A stretch of 64,000 nt of DNA from Streptomyces griseoloalbus. Lineage in GTDB: Bacteria > Actinomycetota > Actinomycetes > Streptomycetales > Streptomycetaceae. Position numbers and translations under genes: made by a program. The notes beneath the pieces were generated by a model. The model was given only the letters and a program-made list of their open reading frames with translations. It searched no databases and was not told the DNA's origin. Shown here in pieces: positions 1-8,165 of the stretch. The stretch spans positions 290,197-354,196 of the forward strand of contig BMUD01000001.1 of the NCBI GenBank assembly GCA_014650015.1. The letters are read 5' to 3'. Positions within the stretch are counted from its first letter, which is position 1; each line of letters opens with the position of its first letter.

Positions 1-93
1 GAGCACCGTCTCCCCGGCGCCCGGCCGGCGCTCGACACCGATCACCAGGTCGGCGTTGGCCGAACCCACGACCAGCAGGTCGTAGTCGTACAT
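1..93 (-). CDS. rbsK: Ribokinase, N-terminal fragment cut by the window edge
   Basis: The visible 31 codons begin MYDYDLLVVGSANADLV and continue into a segment ending GETVL, the typical opening of a PfkB-family ribokinase (Rossmann-like first strand, then GSxNxD substrate contact). Ribokinase phosphorylates D-ribose at O5 in the cytoplasm. The ATG has a GGGGAG-like ribosome site just upstream. It lies downstream of the ribose transporter genes on the same strand, separated from them by a strong hairpin, so it should be the last part of the rbs operon. Only the N-terminus is seen; another PfkB sugar kinase is possible. Confidence 0.75.
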   Translation of the reverse strand, partial: MYDYDLLVVGSANADLVIGVERRPGAGETVL

Positions 94-126
94 GAAGTGG
101 CTCCCCACGTGGTCATGTGGTCGTGT

Positions 127-159
127 GGGGCGGGGCGGTCGTCGTGACCGCCCCGCCCC
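127..159 (-). terminator. Hairpin between rbsCB and rbsK
   Basis: A perfect 14-bp GC-rich stem (127-140 with 146-159, 5-nt loop) lies in the 83-bp gap between the transporter gene and ribokinase. There is no T-run after it on the minus strand, so it may attenuate or stabilise mRNA rather than fully terminate. Confidence 0.6.
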
Positions 160-176
160 GGGTCTTCTCGCCGGTG

Positions 177-2129
177 TCAGCCGCCGAAGCCGGCCACGTT
201 CTCCTTCGTGACCACCTTCACCGGAACCTTCACCGTCTCGCTGACCTGCTCGCCCTCGGCCGCGCGCAGCGCGTTGTCCACCGCGATCCTGCCGAGTTCC
301 TTCGGCTGCTGCGCGACGGACGCGTACAGCGTGCCCGCTTCGACCGCCTTGAGGCCGTCCGGCGTGCCGTCGAACCCGACGACCTGGACCGACGTGCCGG
401 CCTTGGAGCCGAGCGCCTTGATCGCGCCGAGCGCCATCTCGTCGTTCTCGGCGAACACGCCGTCGACGTCCGGGTGGGCCTGGAGCAGGTTGGTCATCAC
501 GTCGAGGCCCTTGGTGCGGTCGAAGTCCGCGGGCTGCTTGGCGACCACCTCGATGCCCGGGTAGTCCTTCAGGCCCTCGGCGAAGCCCGCGCCGCGCTCG
601 CGGCTGGCGGAGGTGCCGGCCTGGCCCTGGAGGATCACGATGGTGCCCCGGCCGCCCAGCTTCTCGGCGAGCGCCTTGGCGCCCTGCCTGCCGCCCGCGA
701 CGTTGTCGGAGGCGACCAGCGCGTCCGTCTCGGCCTTGTTGACGCCCCGGTCGACGGCGACGACGGGGATGTCGGACGTGTTGGCGGAGCGCACCGAGGG
801 GCCGGCCGCGTCCGAGTCCACCGGGTTGACGATGATCGCGCCGAGGCCGCCGCTGGTGAAGTTCTGCAGCTGGTTGGCCTGCTGGGAGGCGTCGTTCTGC
901 GCGTCGGTCACCGTCAGGTCGACGCCCCGCTTCCGCGCCTCCTCCTGCGCGCCGGCCCGGATCTGCACGAAGAACGGGTTGTTCAGGGTCGACAGGGACA
1001 GGCCGATCCGCTCGGTCTTCGCCGCCGACGAACCGTTGTGCAGGAAGGACATCGCGCCGACGACCGCCGCCGCGACCACCGCGGCGAGCACGTACGTCGC
1101 CGCCTGCTTCTTCCCGCCGCCGCTCGACGTGCCGGCCGCCACCGGGGTGGCCCCCGCCTTGCGGCGCAGCGTGTCGAGGAGCACCGCCAGCGCGATCACG
1201 ACACCGATCACGACCTGCTGCCAGAACGCCGACACCGACAGCAGGTTGAGGCCGTTGCGCAGCACCGCCAGGATCAGCGCGCCGATCAGGGTGCCCGACG
1301 CCTTGCCGGTGCCGCCCGCGAGGGAGGCGCCGCCGATGACGACCGCGGCGATCGCGTCCAGCTCGTAGCCCTGCGCGGCCTGCGGCTGCGCGGAGGACAG
1401 CCGGGCGGCGAGCACGATGCCCGCGGCGGCGGCGAACAGGCCGGACAGCGCGTAGATGGCGAGCTTCTGCTTCTTCACCCGCAGCCCGGACAGCCGGGCC
1501 GCCTCCTCGTTGCCGCCGATGGCGTACATGGAGCGGCCGATGTACGTCCGGCCCAGCACGAACGCCGTGAGCAGCCCCATGACGACCATCACCAGCACCG
1601 GTACGGGCAGCCAGCCGCCGAGGGTGTCACCGAGGTGCGAGACGGAGTCCGGGAAGGCGATCGGGGAGCCCTGCGAGATGACCAGGGACAGACCCCGCGC
1701 CACCGACAGCATGGCCAGCGTCGCGATGAACGACGGCAGCTTGCCGTACGAGACGAGGAAGCCGTTGACCAGGCCGCAGGCGATGCCGGTGGCGATGGCG
1801 AGGAGCACCGCGAGGACGACCGGCACGCCCTGTGAGGTGGCGCTCCAGGCCAGCACGGTGGCCGACAGGGCGGCGACCGAGCCGACCGACAGGTCGATGC
1901 CCGCGGAGACGATCACGAAGGTGACGCCGAAGGCGAGGATCGCGGTGACCGCCGCCTGGACGCCGACGTTGAGCAGGTTGTCGGCCGTCAGGAAGTCGCC
2001 GGACAGCGCCGACATGGCGATGACCAGGACGATGAGCGCGGTGAGCGCCCCGTTGTCGAGGAGCAGGCGGCGCAGACCGCCCGAGGCGCCACCCGCGCCC
2101 GTCGAGCTCTTGAGCGTGTCAGTGGCCAC
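177..2129 (-). CDS. rbsCB: Ribose-type ABC permease fused to substrate-binding protein (RbsC-RbsB)
   Basis: A 650-residue protein with two halves. Residues ~1-330 are a BPD_transp_2 (RbsC/AraH) permease: many hydrophobic helices, the GIDLSVGSV motif, and the cytoplasmic GGNEEAARLSG loop. After a Gly/Lys linker comes one more membrane segment (~343-363), then a periplasmic-binding-protein type 1 domain from ~372 (RIGLSLSTLNNPFF ... GFDGTPDGL) that fits D-ribose or a related sugar. The extra helix would tether the binding domain outside the cell, replacing the usual lipoprotein. GTG start at 2129; it overlaps the end of rbsA by 11 bp. Such fusions are known in some actinomycetes, but separate proteins are the rule. 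Confidence 0.9.
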   Translation of the reverse strand: MATDTLKSSTGAGGASGGLRRLLLDNGALTALIVLVIAMSALSGDFLTADNLLNVGVQAAVTAILAFGVTFVIVSAGIDLSVGSVAALSATVLAWSATSQGVPVVLAVLLAIATGIACGLVNGFLVSYGKLPSFIATLAMLSVARGLSLVISQGSPIAFPDSVSHLGDTLGGWLPVPVLVMVVMGLLTAFVLGRTYIGRSMYAIGGNEEAARLSGLRVKKQKLAIYALSGLFAAAAGIVLAARLSSAQPQAAQGYELDAIAAVVIGGASLAGGTGKASGTLIGALILAVLRNGLNLLSVSAFWQQVVIGVVIALAVLLDTLRRKAGATPVAAGTSSGGGKKQAATYVLAAVVAAAVVGAMSFLHNGSSAAKTERIGLSLSTLNNPFFVQIRAGAQEEARKRGVDLTVTDAQNDASQQANQLQNFTSGGLGAIIVNPVDSDAAGPSVRSANTSDIPVVAVDRGVNKAETDALVASDNVAGGRQGAKALAEKLGGRGTIVILQGQAGTSASRERGAGFAEGLKDYPGIEVVAKQPADFDRTKGLDVMTNLLQAHPDVDGVFAENDEMALGAIKALGSKAGTSVQVVGFDGTPDGLKAVEAGTLYASVAQQPKELGRIAVDNALRAAEGEQVSETVKVPVKVVTKENVAGFGG

Positions 2130-3699
2130 GGGGGGTCTCCTTGTCGGTTGTGCCGGCCGTGTCGGCCGTGTCGTCTTCGGGGCCGGCGGTGTGGTGGTCC
2201 CCGGACCCGGCGGGGGTGCCGACGGCGAGTGCCATCACGGCGTCCTGGGTGGCCCGGTCGGCGGGGAGTTCGCCCGCGATCCGGCCCTGCGCCATCACCA
2301 GCACCCGGTCGCTCATGCCGAGCACCTCGGGCAGATCGCTGGAGATCATCAGGACGGCGGCGCCGCCGGCCGTGAGCTCGTTGACGAGCTGGTAGATCTC
2401 GACCTTGGCGCCCACGTCGATGCCGCGCGTGGGCTCGTCGAGGATCAGCACCTTGGTGTTCGCCAGCAGCCACTTGCCGATGACGACCTTCTGCTGGTTG
2501 CCGCCGGACAGCGTGCGCACGTGCTGCCCGAGGCCCGCCATCCGCACGCCGAGCTGCTCGGCGATCCGGGCGGCGGCCGCGTGCTGTCCCTTGAGGTCGA
2601 CGAGCCCCGCGCGGGTGGCGGACCTGAGGGTGACCAGGCCGAGGTTCTCCGCGACGGAGGCGTCGAGGACGAGCCCCTGCCCCTTGCGGTCCTCGGGCAC
2701 GAGCCCGATCCCGGCCGCCATGGCCGCGCCCACGTCGTGGCGGCGCAGCGTCGTGCCGTCGACCAGCACGGCCCCCTTGTCGTACGGGTCGGCCCCGAAC
2801 ACGGCCCGGACGACCTCCGTGCGCCCGGCCCCTACCAGCCCCGCGATGCCGACGACCTCACCGGCGCGCACCTCGAAGCTCACGTCGTGGAAGACGCCGT
2901 CGCGGGTGAGCCCCTCGACCCGGAGCAGCGCGTCGCCGGTCTCCGGCCGCACACGCGGGTACTGCTGCTCGATCGACCGCCCCACCATGAGGCGTACGAG
3001 CTCGTCCTCGGGCGTGGAGGCGGGCACCTGGCCGACGCTCCTGCCGTCCCGGATGACGGTGACCCGGTCGCCGAGGGCGGCGATCTCCTCCAGGTGGTGG
3101 GTGATGAAGACGATGCCGACACCGTCCGCGCGCAGCCGCCGCACGATGGCGAACAGCTTGTCGACCTCCTCGGAGGTCAGCACGGCGGTCGGCTCGTCCA
3201 TGATGAGCACCCGCGCGTTCAGGCTGAGCGCCTTGGCGATCTCGACCATCTGCAGTCGTGCGATGCCGAGGTCGCGCACCCGCGCGCGGGGCGACACGGG
3301 CACGCCGACGCGCTCCAGGAGCACGGCGGCCTCGGCCTCCATCGTCTTGCGGTCGATCATCCCGAAGCGGCGCGGCTGCCGCCCGAGGAAGATGTTCTCG
3401 GCGACCGTCAGATCGGGGACGAGGTTGAACTCCTGGTAGATGGTGGCGATCCCGAGCCGCTCGGAGTCCTGCGCACCGTGGATGCGCACCTCCTCGCCAC
3501 CGGCCAGGATTCGGCCGGCATCGGGTGTGTAGGCGCCGGAGAGCATCTTGATCAGCGTGCTCTTGCCCGCGCCGTTCTCACCGAGGAGGACGTGCACCTC
3601 GCCCCGGCGCAGGTCGAAGTCGACGTTGTCGAGGGCGACCACGCCCGGGAAGGTCTTGCGTATGCCCTCGATGCGCAGCAACTCGTCCGGGTTGCTCAC
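2119..3699 (-). CDS. rbsA: Sugar ABC transporter ATPase (RbsA type)
   Basis: 526 residues with two tandem ABC cassettes, the normal RbsA/MglA arrangement: Walker A GENGAGKSTL in the first half, an ABC signature in LSGGNQQKV in the second, and Walker B-like LIMDEPTAVL and LILDEPTRGI. It powers uptake of ribose or a related monosaccharide through the fused permease/binder. The reading frame is open far upstream, but the start is placed at the GTG at 3699 because AAGGAG lies just before it and this GTG overlaps the regulator stop codon as GTGA, a normal coupling in this genome. Confidence 0.92.
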   Translation of the reverse strand: MSNPDELLRIEGIRKTFPGVVALDNVDFDLRRGEVHVLLGENGAGKSTLIKMLSGAYTPDAGRILAGGEEVRIHGAQDSERLGIATIYQEFNLVPDLTVAENIFLGRQPRRFGMIDRKTMEAEAAVLLERVGVPVSPRARVRDLGIARLQMVEIAKALSLNARVLIMDEPTAVLTSEEVDKLFAIVRRLRADGVGIVFITHHLEEIAALGDRVTVIRDGRSVGQVPASTPEDELVRLMVGRSIEQQYPRVRPETGDALLRVEGLTRDGVFHDVSFEVRAGEVVGIAGLVGAGRTEVVRAVFGADPYDKGAVLVDGTTLRRHDVGAAMAAGIGLVPEDRKGQGLVLDASVAENLGLVTLRSATRAGLVDLKGQHAAAARIAEQLGVRMAGLGQHVRTLSGGNQQKVVIGKWLLANTKVLILDEPTRGIDVGAKVEIYQLVNELTAGGAAVLMISSDLPEVLGMSDRVLVMAQGRIAGELPADRATQDAVMALAVGTPAGSGDHHTAGPEDDTADTAGTTDKETPRGH

Positions 3700-4730
3700 G
3701 GCGTACTCCTTCGTACGGGGGACGGGGACTGTGGGGGCACGGGCTCGCCGCACGAGCGGCGTACGACGAGCCGGGCGGGGAGGGTGACGGACGCGCCGGG
3801 CCGGCCCTCGATGCGGTCGACCAGCGCGCGCACGGCGGCCCGCCCGAGCGCGCCCGTGGGCTGGGCGATCGCGGTGACCGGCGGGTCGGTGTGCACGAAC
3901 CAGGGGATGTCGTCGAACGCGGCCAGCGCGATGTCGTCGGGCACCCGCAGCCCGCGCGCGCGTACGGCGTCCAGCGCCCCGAGCGCCATCAGGTTGTCGG
4001 CGGCGAAGACCACCTCGGGCGGCTCGGCCAGGTCGAGGAAGCCGTCGGTGACCCGGCGGCCGCTGCCGGCCTGGAAGTCGCCCTGGCCTATGTAGGTGCC
4101 GGGCAGCTCCAGCCCGTGCTCGCGCAGCGCCGCGCGGAAGGCGTCCACGCGTTCCCGGCCGGTGGTGGTCGCGGCGGGGCCGGCGATGATCGCGAGCCGG
4201 CGGTGCCCGATTCGGTGCAGGTGTGCCACCAGGTCCCGCACGGCCGCCTGCCCGTCCGAGCGGACCACCGGCACGTCCACGCCGGGGATCCACCGGTCGA
4301 CGAACACCATCGGCGTGCCCGCGCGGGCGGCGTCCAGCATCAGCGGCGAGCCGCCGTCGGTGGGGGAGACCAGCAGCCCGTCGATCCGGCGGTCCAGCAG
4401 GGTCCGTACATGGTGGTCCTGGAGTTCGGGCCGCTCGTCGGCGTTGCCGATGATCACGCTGTAGCCGAGCGCGCGGGCCTCCTCCTCGACGGAGCGGGCC
4501 AGTTCGGTGAAGTACGGGTTCATCACGTCGCTGATGACCAGGCCGAGGGTGCGGGTCTGGTCGGTGCGCAGCGACCGGGCGAGGGCGTTCGGGCGGTAGC
4601 CCAGCGTCTGGACGGCGGCCAGCACGCGTCTGCGGGCGTCCTCGCTGACCGACGGATGGTCGTTCAGGACGCGCGAGACCGTGGCGACGGAGAGCCCCGC
4701 CTGGGCAGCGACGTCCTTGATGCTCGCCAT
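3696..4730 (-). CDS. rbsR: LacI-family transcriptional regulator of the ribose operon
   Basis: 344 residues. The N-terminal HTH begins ASIKDVAAQAGLSVATVSRVLN, the standard LacI headpiece with hinge helix NALARSLR; the rest is a periplasmic-binding-protein-like effector domain (GLVISDVMNPYF, FAADNLMALGAL, AAFDDIPW). It is the first gene of the rbs operon, so it probably autoregulates the whole unit through the two operators immediately upstream, with a sugar or sugar phosphate as inducer. The RbsR name rests on operon context; the ligand is not proven. Confidence 0.88.
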   Translation of the reverse strand: MASIKDVAAQAGLSVATVSRVLNDHPSVSEDARRRVLAAVQTLGYRPNALARSLRTDQTRTLGLVISDVMNPYFTELARSVEEEARALGYSVIIGNADERPELQDHHVRTLLDRRIDGLLVSPTDGGSPLMLDAARAGTPMVFVDRWIPGVDVPVVRSDGQAAVRDLVAHLHRIGHRRLAIIAGPAATTTGRERVDAFRAALREHGLELPGTYIGQGDFQAGSGRRVTDGFLDLAEPPEVVFAADNLMALGALDAVRARGLRVPDDIALAAFDDIPWFVHTDPPVTAIAQPTGALGRAAVRALVDRIEGRPGASVTLPARLVVRRSCGEPVPPQSPSPVRRSTP

Positions 4731-4748
4731 CGCCGCTCCACCTCCTCG

Positions 4749-4789
4749 TGGAATCGATTACACGAGGGATTGGAATCGATTACACGAGG
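4749..4789. promoter_or_regulatory. Two direct-repeat LacI-type operators upstream of rbsR
   Basis: TGGAATCGATTACACGAGG occurs twice, at 4749-4767 and 4771-4789, start to start 22 bp (two helical turns). Each copy has the central AATCGATT palindrome typical of LacI-family sites with a CG centre. They sit 19-59 bp upstream of the rbsR start, so two repressor dimers could bind on the same face of the DNA. Confidence 0.8.
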
Positions 4790-4936
4790 TGGACGCAAGG
4801 GGTGTGGGGGTGGCCGATATCCGATCGTGACCGGAGCGGAGGTGCGGGTGCGGCGGGGTGCGGGTGCGGCGGGGTGCGGTGAGGCGGGGTTCGGGTGCGG
4901 CGGGGGCCGGTCATGGCGCCGTGTGTGGTCCGGTGG

Positions 4937-5217
4937 CCGTGGGGCCGCTCGCTTCTTGGTCAGTGTCGTGCTTCCGCGAGCCGCGTCAAGGGCGCTGCGT
5001 TCCGCTGCGCTGCACTCCGCGTCGCCTGCGGCGATGGCCCTTCGGGCCACCCTTGACCCGGCCCGCTCCAGCACGGGGGAGAAGCGAGCGAGCGGCCGGG
5101 GAGGAACGGGGGCCCGGGCAAGTCTGCGATCAACCGTCGGCTGCGTGGCCGGCCGGTGACGGCGGTACGCGGTCGCGCCTCGCCGGCACGCCGGGCCGGC
5201 TCAGCGGCGAACGGCCG
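4937..5217 (+). repeat. Left arm of a ~280-bp inverted repeat
   Basis: This segment is the reverse complement of 6121-6404 with only scattered mismatches by eye, including a long perfectly shared run around 4960-5064. No coding frame looks genuine. It borders the repeat island between rbsR and the ATPase gene. Confidence 0.85.
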
Positions 5218-5299
5218 GCCGGCCGGTGGCTGGATGAGTGCGTGGCGGGCGAATGGCGGCACACGTCAGACGGGCTTCGTCACCTCTCGCCCGGCCCGC

Positions 5300-5600
5300 G
5301 AACCCCGGGCCCCCGATCTTCCGGGCCCCGATCTTCCCGGCCCCGGCCTTCCGGGCCTGCGACCGTCCAGGCCTTCCGGGCCTGGGACCGTCCGGGCGTT
5401 CCGGGCTTCCGGCCTTCCGGGCCTGGGACCGTCCGGCTCCTGGGACCGTCCGGGCGTTCCGGGCTTCCGGCCTTCCGGGCCTGCGACCGTCCGGCTCCTG
5501 CGACCGTCCGGGCGTTCCGGCCTTCCGGCCCCTGGGACCGTCCGGCTCCTGCGACCCTCCGGCCCCTGCGACCCTCTGGGCCTTCCGGGCCTCCGGCCCC
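5300..5600. repeat. Tandem array A (CCTTCCGGGCC / GGGACCGTCC units)
   Basis: Short GC-rich motifs (CTTCCGGGCC, TGGGACCGTCCGG, GGGCGTTCCGGG) recur many times, with a longer repeat of about 57 bp visible twice between ~5398 and ~5514. The unit length is irregular, there are no conserved spacers, and no coding frame is favoured. Confidence 0.85.
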
Positions 5601-5610
5601 CTTCGAAAAC

Positions 5611-5639
5611 CGTGAACACTTGGGGCCGAAGTGTTCACG
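5611..5639. promoter_or_regulatory. Perfect 11-bp inverted repeat, operator or terminator
   Basis: CGTGAACACTT and its exact complement AAGTGTTCACG flank a 7-nt GC loop. It is AT-richer than its surroundings and lies exactly between the two tandem arrays. It could be a protein-binding site or a hairpin; there is no T-run. Confidence 0.55.
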
Positions 5640-5820
5640 CTTTCCGCGACCACCTCCCACCCTCGGGTCGTATGCTCCCCGCCGCCCCGAACTGCATGCC
5701 CATCGGCGGCCTCACGGTCCCGTGAATCCATGCTCTCGCCCCCTCGACCCACGCCCCCCGAGCCCCACCCCCTAAATCCCAACCCCAGCCGTCCCCACCC
5801 GGCAGCAGCTACCAGCCACC

Positions 5821-6110
5821 AACTACCAGGTACCGGCCGCCAGTCACCGGCCGCCGGCCACCAGCCACCAACTACCAGGAACCGGCCGCCAGTCACCGGC
5901 CGCCGGCCACCAGCCACCAACTACCAGGTACCGGCCACCAGTCACCGGCCGCCAGCCACCAACTACCAGGAACCGGCCGCCAGTCACCGGCCGCCGGCCA
6001 CCAGCCACCAACTACCAGGTACCGGCCGCCAGTCACCGGCCGCCGGCCACCAGCCACCAACTACCAGGTGCCGGCCGCCAGTCACCGGCCGTCGGCCACC
6101 AACCACCAGG
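5821..6110. repeat. Tandem array B, 49-bp units
   Basis: The marker AACTACCAGG recurs at 5821, 5870, 5919, 5961, 6010 and 6059, with a variant AACCACCAGG at 6101. Spacings are 49, 49, 42, 49, 49 and 42 bp. Because 49 is not a multiple of three, the reading frame rotates at each unit, which argues against a coding role. The repeated text is ACCGGCCGCCAGTCACCGG plus a CCACC-rich half. Confidence 0.92.
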
Positions 6111-6120
6111 TACCGGCCAC

Positions 6121-6404
6121 CGGCCGTACGTCGCTGAGCCGGCCCGGCGTGCGGGCGAGGCGCGACCGCGCACCGCAAACCCCGGCCGACTCACGCAGCC
6201 GACGGTTGATCGCAGACTTGCCCGGGCCCCCGTTCCTCCCCCGGCCGCCCGCTCGCTTCTCCCCCGTGCTGGAGCGAGCCGAGTCAAGGGTGGCCCGAAG
6301 GGCCATCGCCGCAGGCGACGCGGAGTGCAGCGCAGCGGAACGCAGCGCCCTTGACGCGGCTCGCGGAAGCACGACACTGACCAAGAAGCGGGCGGCCCCA
6401 ACGG
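6121..6404 (-). repeat. Right arm of the ~280-bp inverted repeat
   Basis: Inverted copy of 4937-5217. It ends about 17 bp short of the stop codon of the neighbouring minus-strand ATPase gene. Together the arms enclose ~900 bp that hold both tandem arrays and the palindrome. No transposase is present. Confidence 0.85.
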
Positions 6405-6420
6405 TCACGCCTCCAACGCC

Positions 6421-6867
6421 CTAAGCGGCACCCAGCTCGCACCACACGTACTTGCCCTGACTGCCATGCCTGGCCAGCGGCTGCCAACCCCACACGTCGG
6501 CACAAGCACGCACCAGCGCCAGTCCCCGCCCGTCCTCCACCTCCTCCCTCCCGTCGGACGGCACCGGCGGCACCGGAGGCACCGGAGGCACCGGAGGCAC
6601 CGGAGGCACCGGAGGTTCGGGGTCCGCGTCCCACGCCCCGATCCGCAGCGTGCCGGGCGGGAGCCAGAGCACGCGGAGGGCGGCGGGGCCCTTGGTGTGC
6701 CGCACGGCATTGGAGACCAACTCCGTCGCGAGCAGTTCGGCCACGTCCACAAGACGGATCAGCCCGTGCATGGTGAGGATCAGCCGGAGAGTGCGGCGGC
6801 TGATGGTGACGGCGCGAAGGTCGTTGGGGATGAGGAGGGAGTACTCCCAGGGCTCGTTCTCGGGCAT
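6421..6867 (-). CDS. ATP-binding anti-sigma-like regulatory protein (HATPase_c)
   Basis: 148 residues of the RsbW/SpoIIAB-type GHKL fold: N-box ELLATELVSNAVRH, G1-like WDADPEPP, and G2-like DGRGLALVRACADVWG followed by a C-terminal KYVWCELG strand. Streptomyces encode dozens of such small ATPases, often next to HTH/DUF397 pairs as here, and they are thought to bind or phosphorylate partner regulators. The start at 6867 (MPENEPWEYSL) is preferred over upstream starts because GGAG precedes it. Odd feature: six 9-bp repeats (6561-6614) encode a Val-Pro-Pro string inserted between the G1 and G2 boxes, inside the expected ATP-lid. Confidence 0.85.
   Translation of the reverse strand: MPENEPWEYSLLIPNDLRAVTISRRTLRLILTMHGLIRLVDVAELLATELVSNAVRHTKGPAALRVLWLPPGTLRIGAWDADPEPPVPPVPPVPPVPPVPPVPSDGREEVEDGRGLALVRACADVWGWQPLARHGSQGKYVWCELGAA
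6561..6614 (-). repeat. Six 9-bp units encoding (VPP)n
   Basis: GCACCGGAG-type units repeat six times in frame within the HATPase gene. Length is a multiple of three, so copy-number changes keep the frame. Confidence 0.9.
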
Positions 6868-7084
6868 GCGTCGACTCCATTCGCGTAAGGGGGTTGAGGG
6901 AGGGCTCGGTGTCATTGCCGCAGGCGTCATGGCAGGACGCGGCGGTCCGCTTCCGGCACTCCGGTTCCGCACCGTGTGCGTCACGTCACCGACGGTAGGG
7001 ATAAAGGTTTAAGTTCTGTAAGTCGATCGCATACTCTGCCCCTCGAACGAGTCACGCCGAAGCGTGCGTTGGGAGAAACGGGCG

Positions 7085-7930
7085 ATGGTACTGAGGAGTG
7101 AACCGACGGCACGTCAGGTGCGCCTGGCGGTCGAAGTGCGCAGGCTCCGCGACGCGGCAGGCCTCACGGCCCGCGAGGCGGCGGCACTGCTCGGGGTGAG
7201 CGCCCCGCAGATCAGCCAGATCGAGACCGGCCTCGCCGGCCTGAGCGAGAAGCGTCTGCGCCGCCTCGCGGCTCACTACGCGTGTACGGACGAGGCGTTC
7301 GTGGACGCCCTGGTGGCGATGGCGACCGATCGAACACGTGGGTGGTGGGAAGAGTACCGGGAACGGTTGCCCACGCCGTTCCTCGACCTGGCCGAACTGG
7401 AGCACCACGCCACGTTCCTGCGCGAGGTCCAGTTCCTGTACATCCCCGGTCCGCTCCAGACGGAGGACTACGCCCGCGCGGTCTTCGCCTACCGCGTCCC
7501 CGAACTCCCGCAAGAGGAACTCGAGGTGCGGGTCCGGCATCGGATGGAACGCAAGGCGGTCCTCGAAGGGCCGACGCCGTACGAGGCGGTCATCCACGAG
7601 GCTGCGTTGCGCATCATGGTGAACGACCGGGCCACCTCACGGGCCCAACTGGTCCGCCTCCTGGAGTTCTCCGAGTCGGAGCACGTCACCGTCCGCGTCA
7701 TCCCCTTCCATGTGGAAGGCTTCGCCGGCGCCGGGAGCGCCATGACGTATGCGGGAGGCGCCGTACCCCGACTGGACACTGTGGTGCGAGACGGGCCGCA
7801 CGGTGCGACCTTCATCGATTCGGAAGCCCAGCTTGCCGCGTTTCGAACGCTCTTTCATAAAGTGGAGGCGGTGTCGCTCGCTCCCGAGCGGTCGCGCGAC
7901 TTCATTCACAGGCTGGCGAAGGAGCTGTGA
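7085..7930 (+). CDS. XRE-type HTH regulator with DUF5753 domain
   Basis: 281 residues: an N-terminal helix-turn-helix (VRRLRDAAGLTAREAAALLGVSAPQISQIETG, about residues 19-55), then the DUF5753 effector region (FLYIPGPLQTEDYARAVF ... ERSRDFIHRLAKEL). Such proteins are numerous in Streptomyces and are almost always followed by a DUF397 protein, as here only 7 bp downstream. Start at 7085 is chosen for GGGAGAAACGG upstream. Its DNA targets are unknown; the divergent HATPase gene 218 bp away is a plausible target. Confidence 0.9.
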   Translation: MVLRSEPTARQVRLAVEVRRLRDAAGLTAREAAALLGVSAPQISQIETGLAGLSEKRLRRLAAHYACTDEAFVDALVAMATDRTRGWWEEYRERLPTPFLDLAELEHHATFLREVQFLYIPGPLQTEDYARAVFAYRVPELPQEELEVRVRHRMERKAVLEGPTPYEAVIHEAALRIMVNDRATSRAQLVRLLEFSESEHVTVRVIPFHVEGFAGAGSAMTYAGGAVPRLDTVVRDGPHGATFIDSEAQLAAFRTLFHKVEAVSLAPERSRDFIHRLAKEL

Positions 7931-7937
7931 GCACTCC

Positions 7938-8126
7938 ATGGACATCCCCGGGAACTGGCGGAAGTCGTCCTACTCGGGTCCCGGCGACGGCGACTCCTGT
8001 GTGGAGATCGCTGATAGCCCCACCCGCATAGGCATACGAGACTCGAAGGACCCCCTCAGAGCCACCCTCACCTTCCCCGCCGACGTCTTTGCCCACTTCC
8101 TCGAAGCCCTCAAGACGCACCGATAG
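7938..8126 (+). CDS. DUF397 small protein
   Basis: 62 residues, beginning MDIPGNWRKSSYSGPGDGDSCVEIAD, with the WRKSSYS and CVE hallmarks of DUF397. The family partners the DUF5753 HTH regulators encoded just upstream, and members of these pairs affect morphology and antibiotic production in several Streptomyces. It also contains IGIRDSKDP, the usual second motif. Its molecular role is not established. Confidence 0.92.
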   Translation: MDIPGNWRKSSYSGPGDGDSCVEIADSPTRIGIRDSKDPLRATLTFPADVFAHFLEALKTHR

Positions 8127-8165
8127 CCCGCGCAGGCTGTCGCACCCCGCCGGTACCGTCGAACC

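Noticed and set aside
117-1835. Long plus-strand open frame opposite the rbsCB gene
   Set aside because: Arg/Ala/Gly-rich shadow of a clear permease/binder gene; typical of high-GC third-position bias.
5821-6110. 49-bp repeats as a coding repeat protein
   Set aside because: Period is not a multiple of three, frames rotate, and no ribosome site is present.
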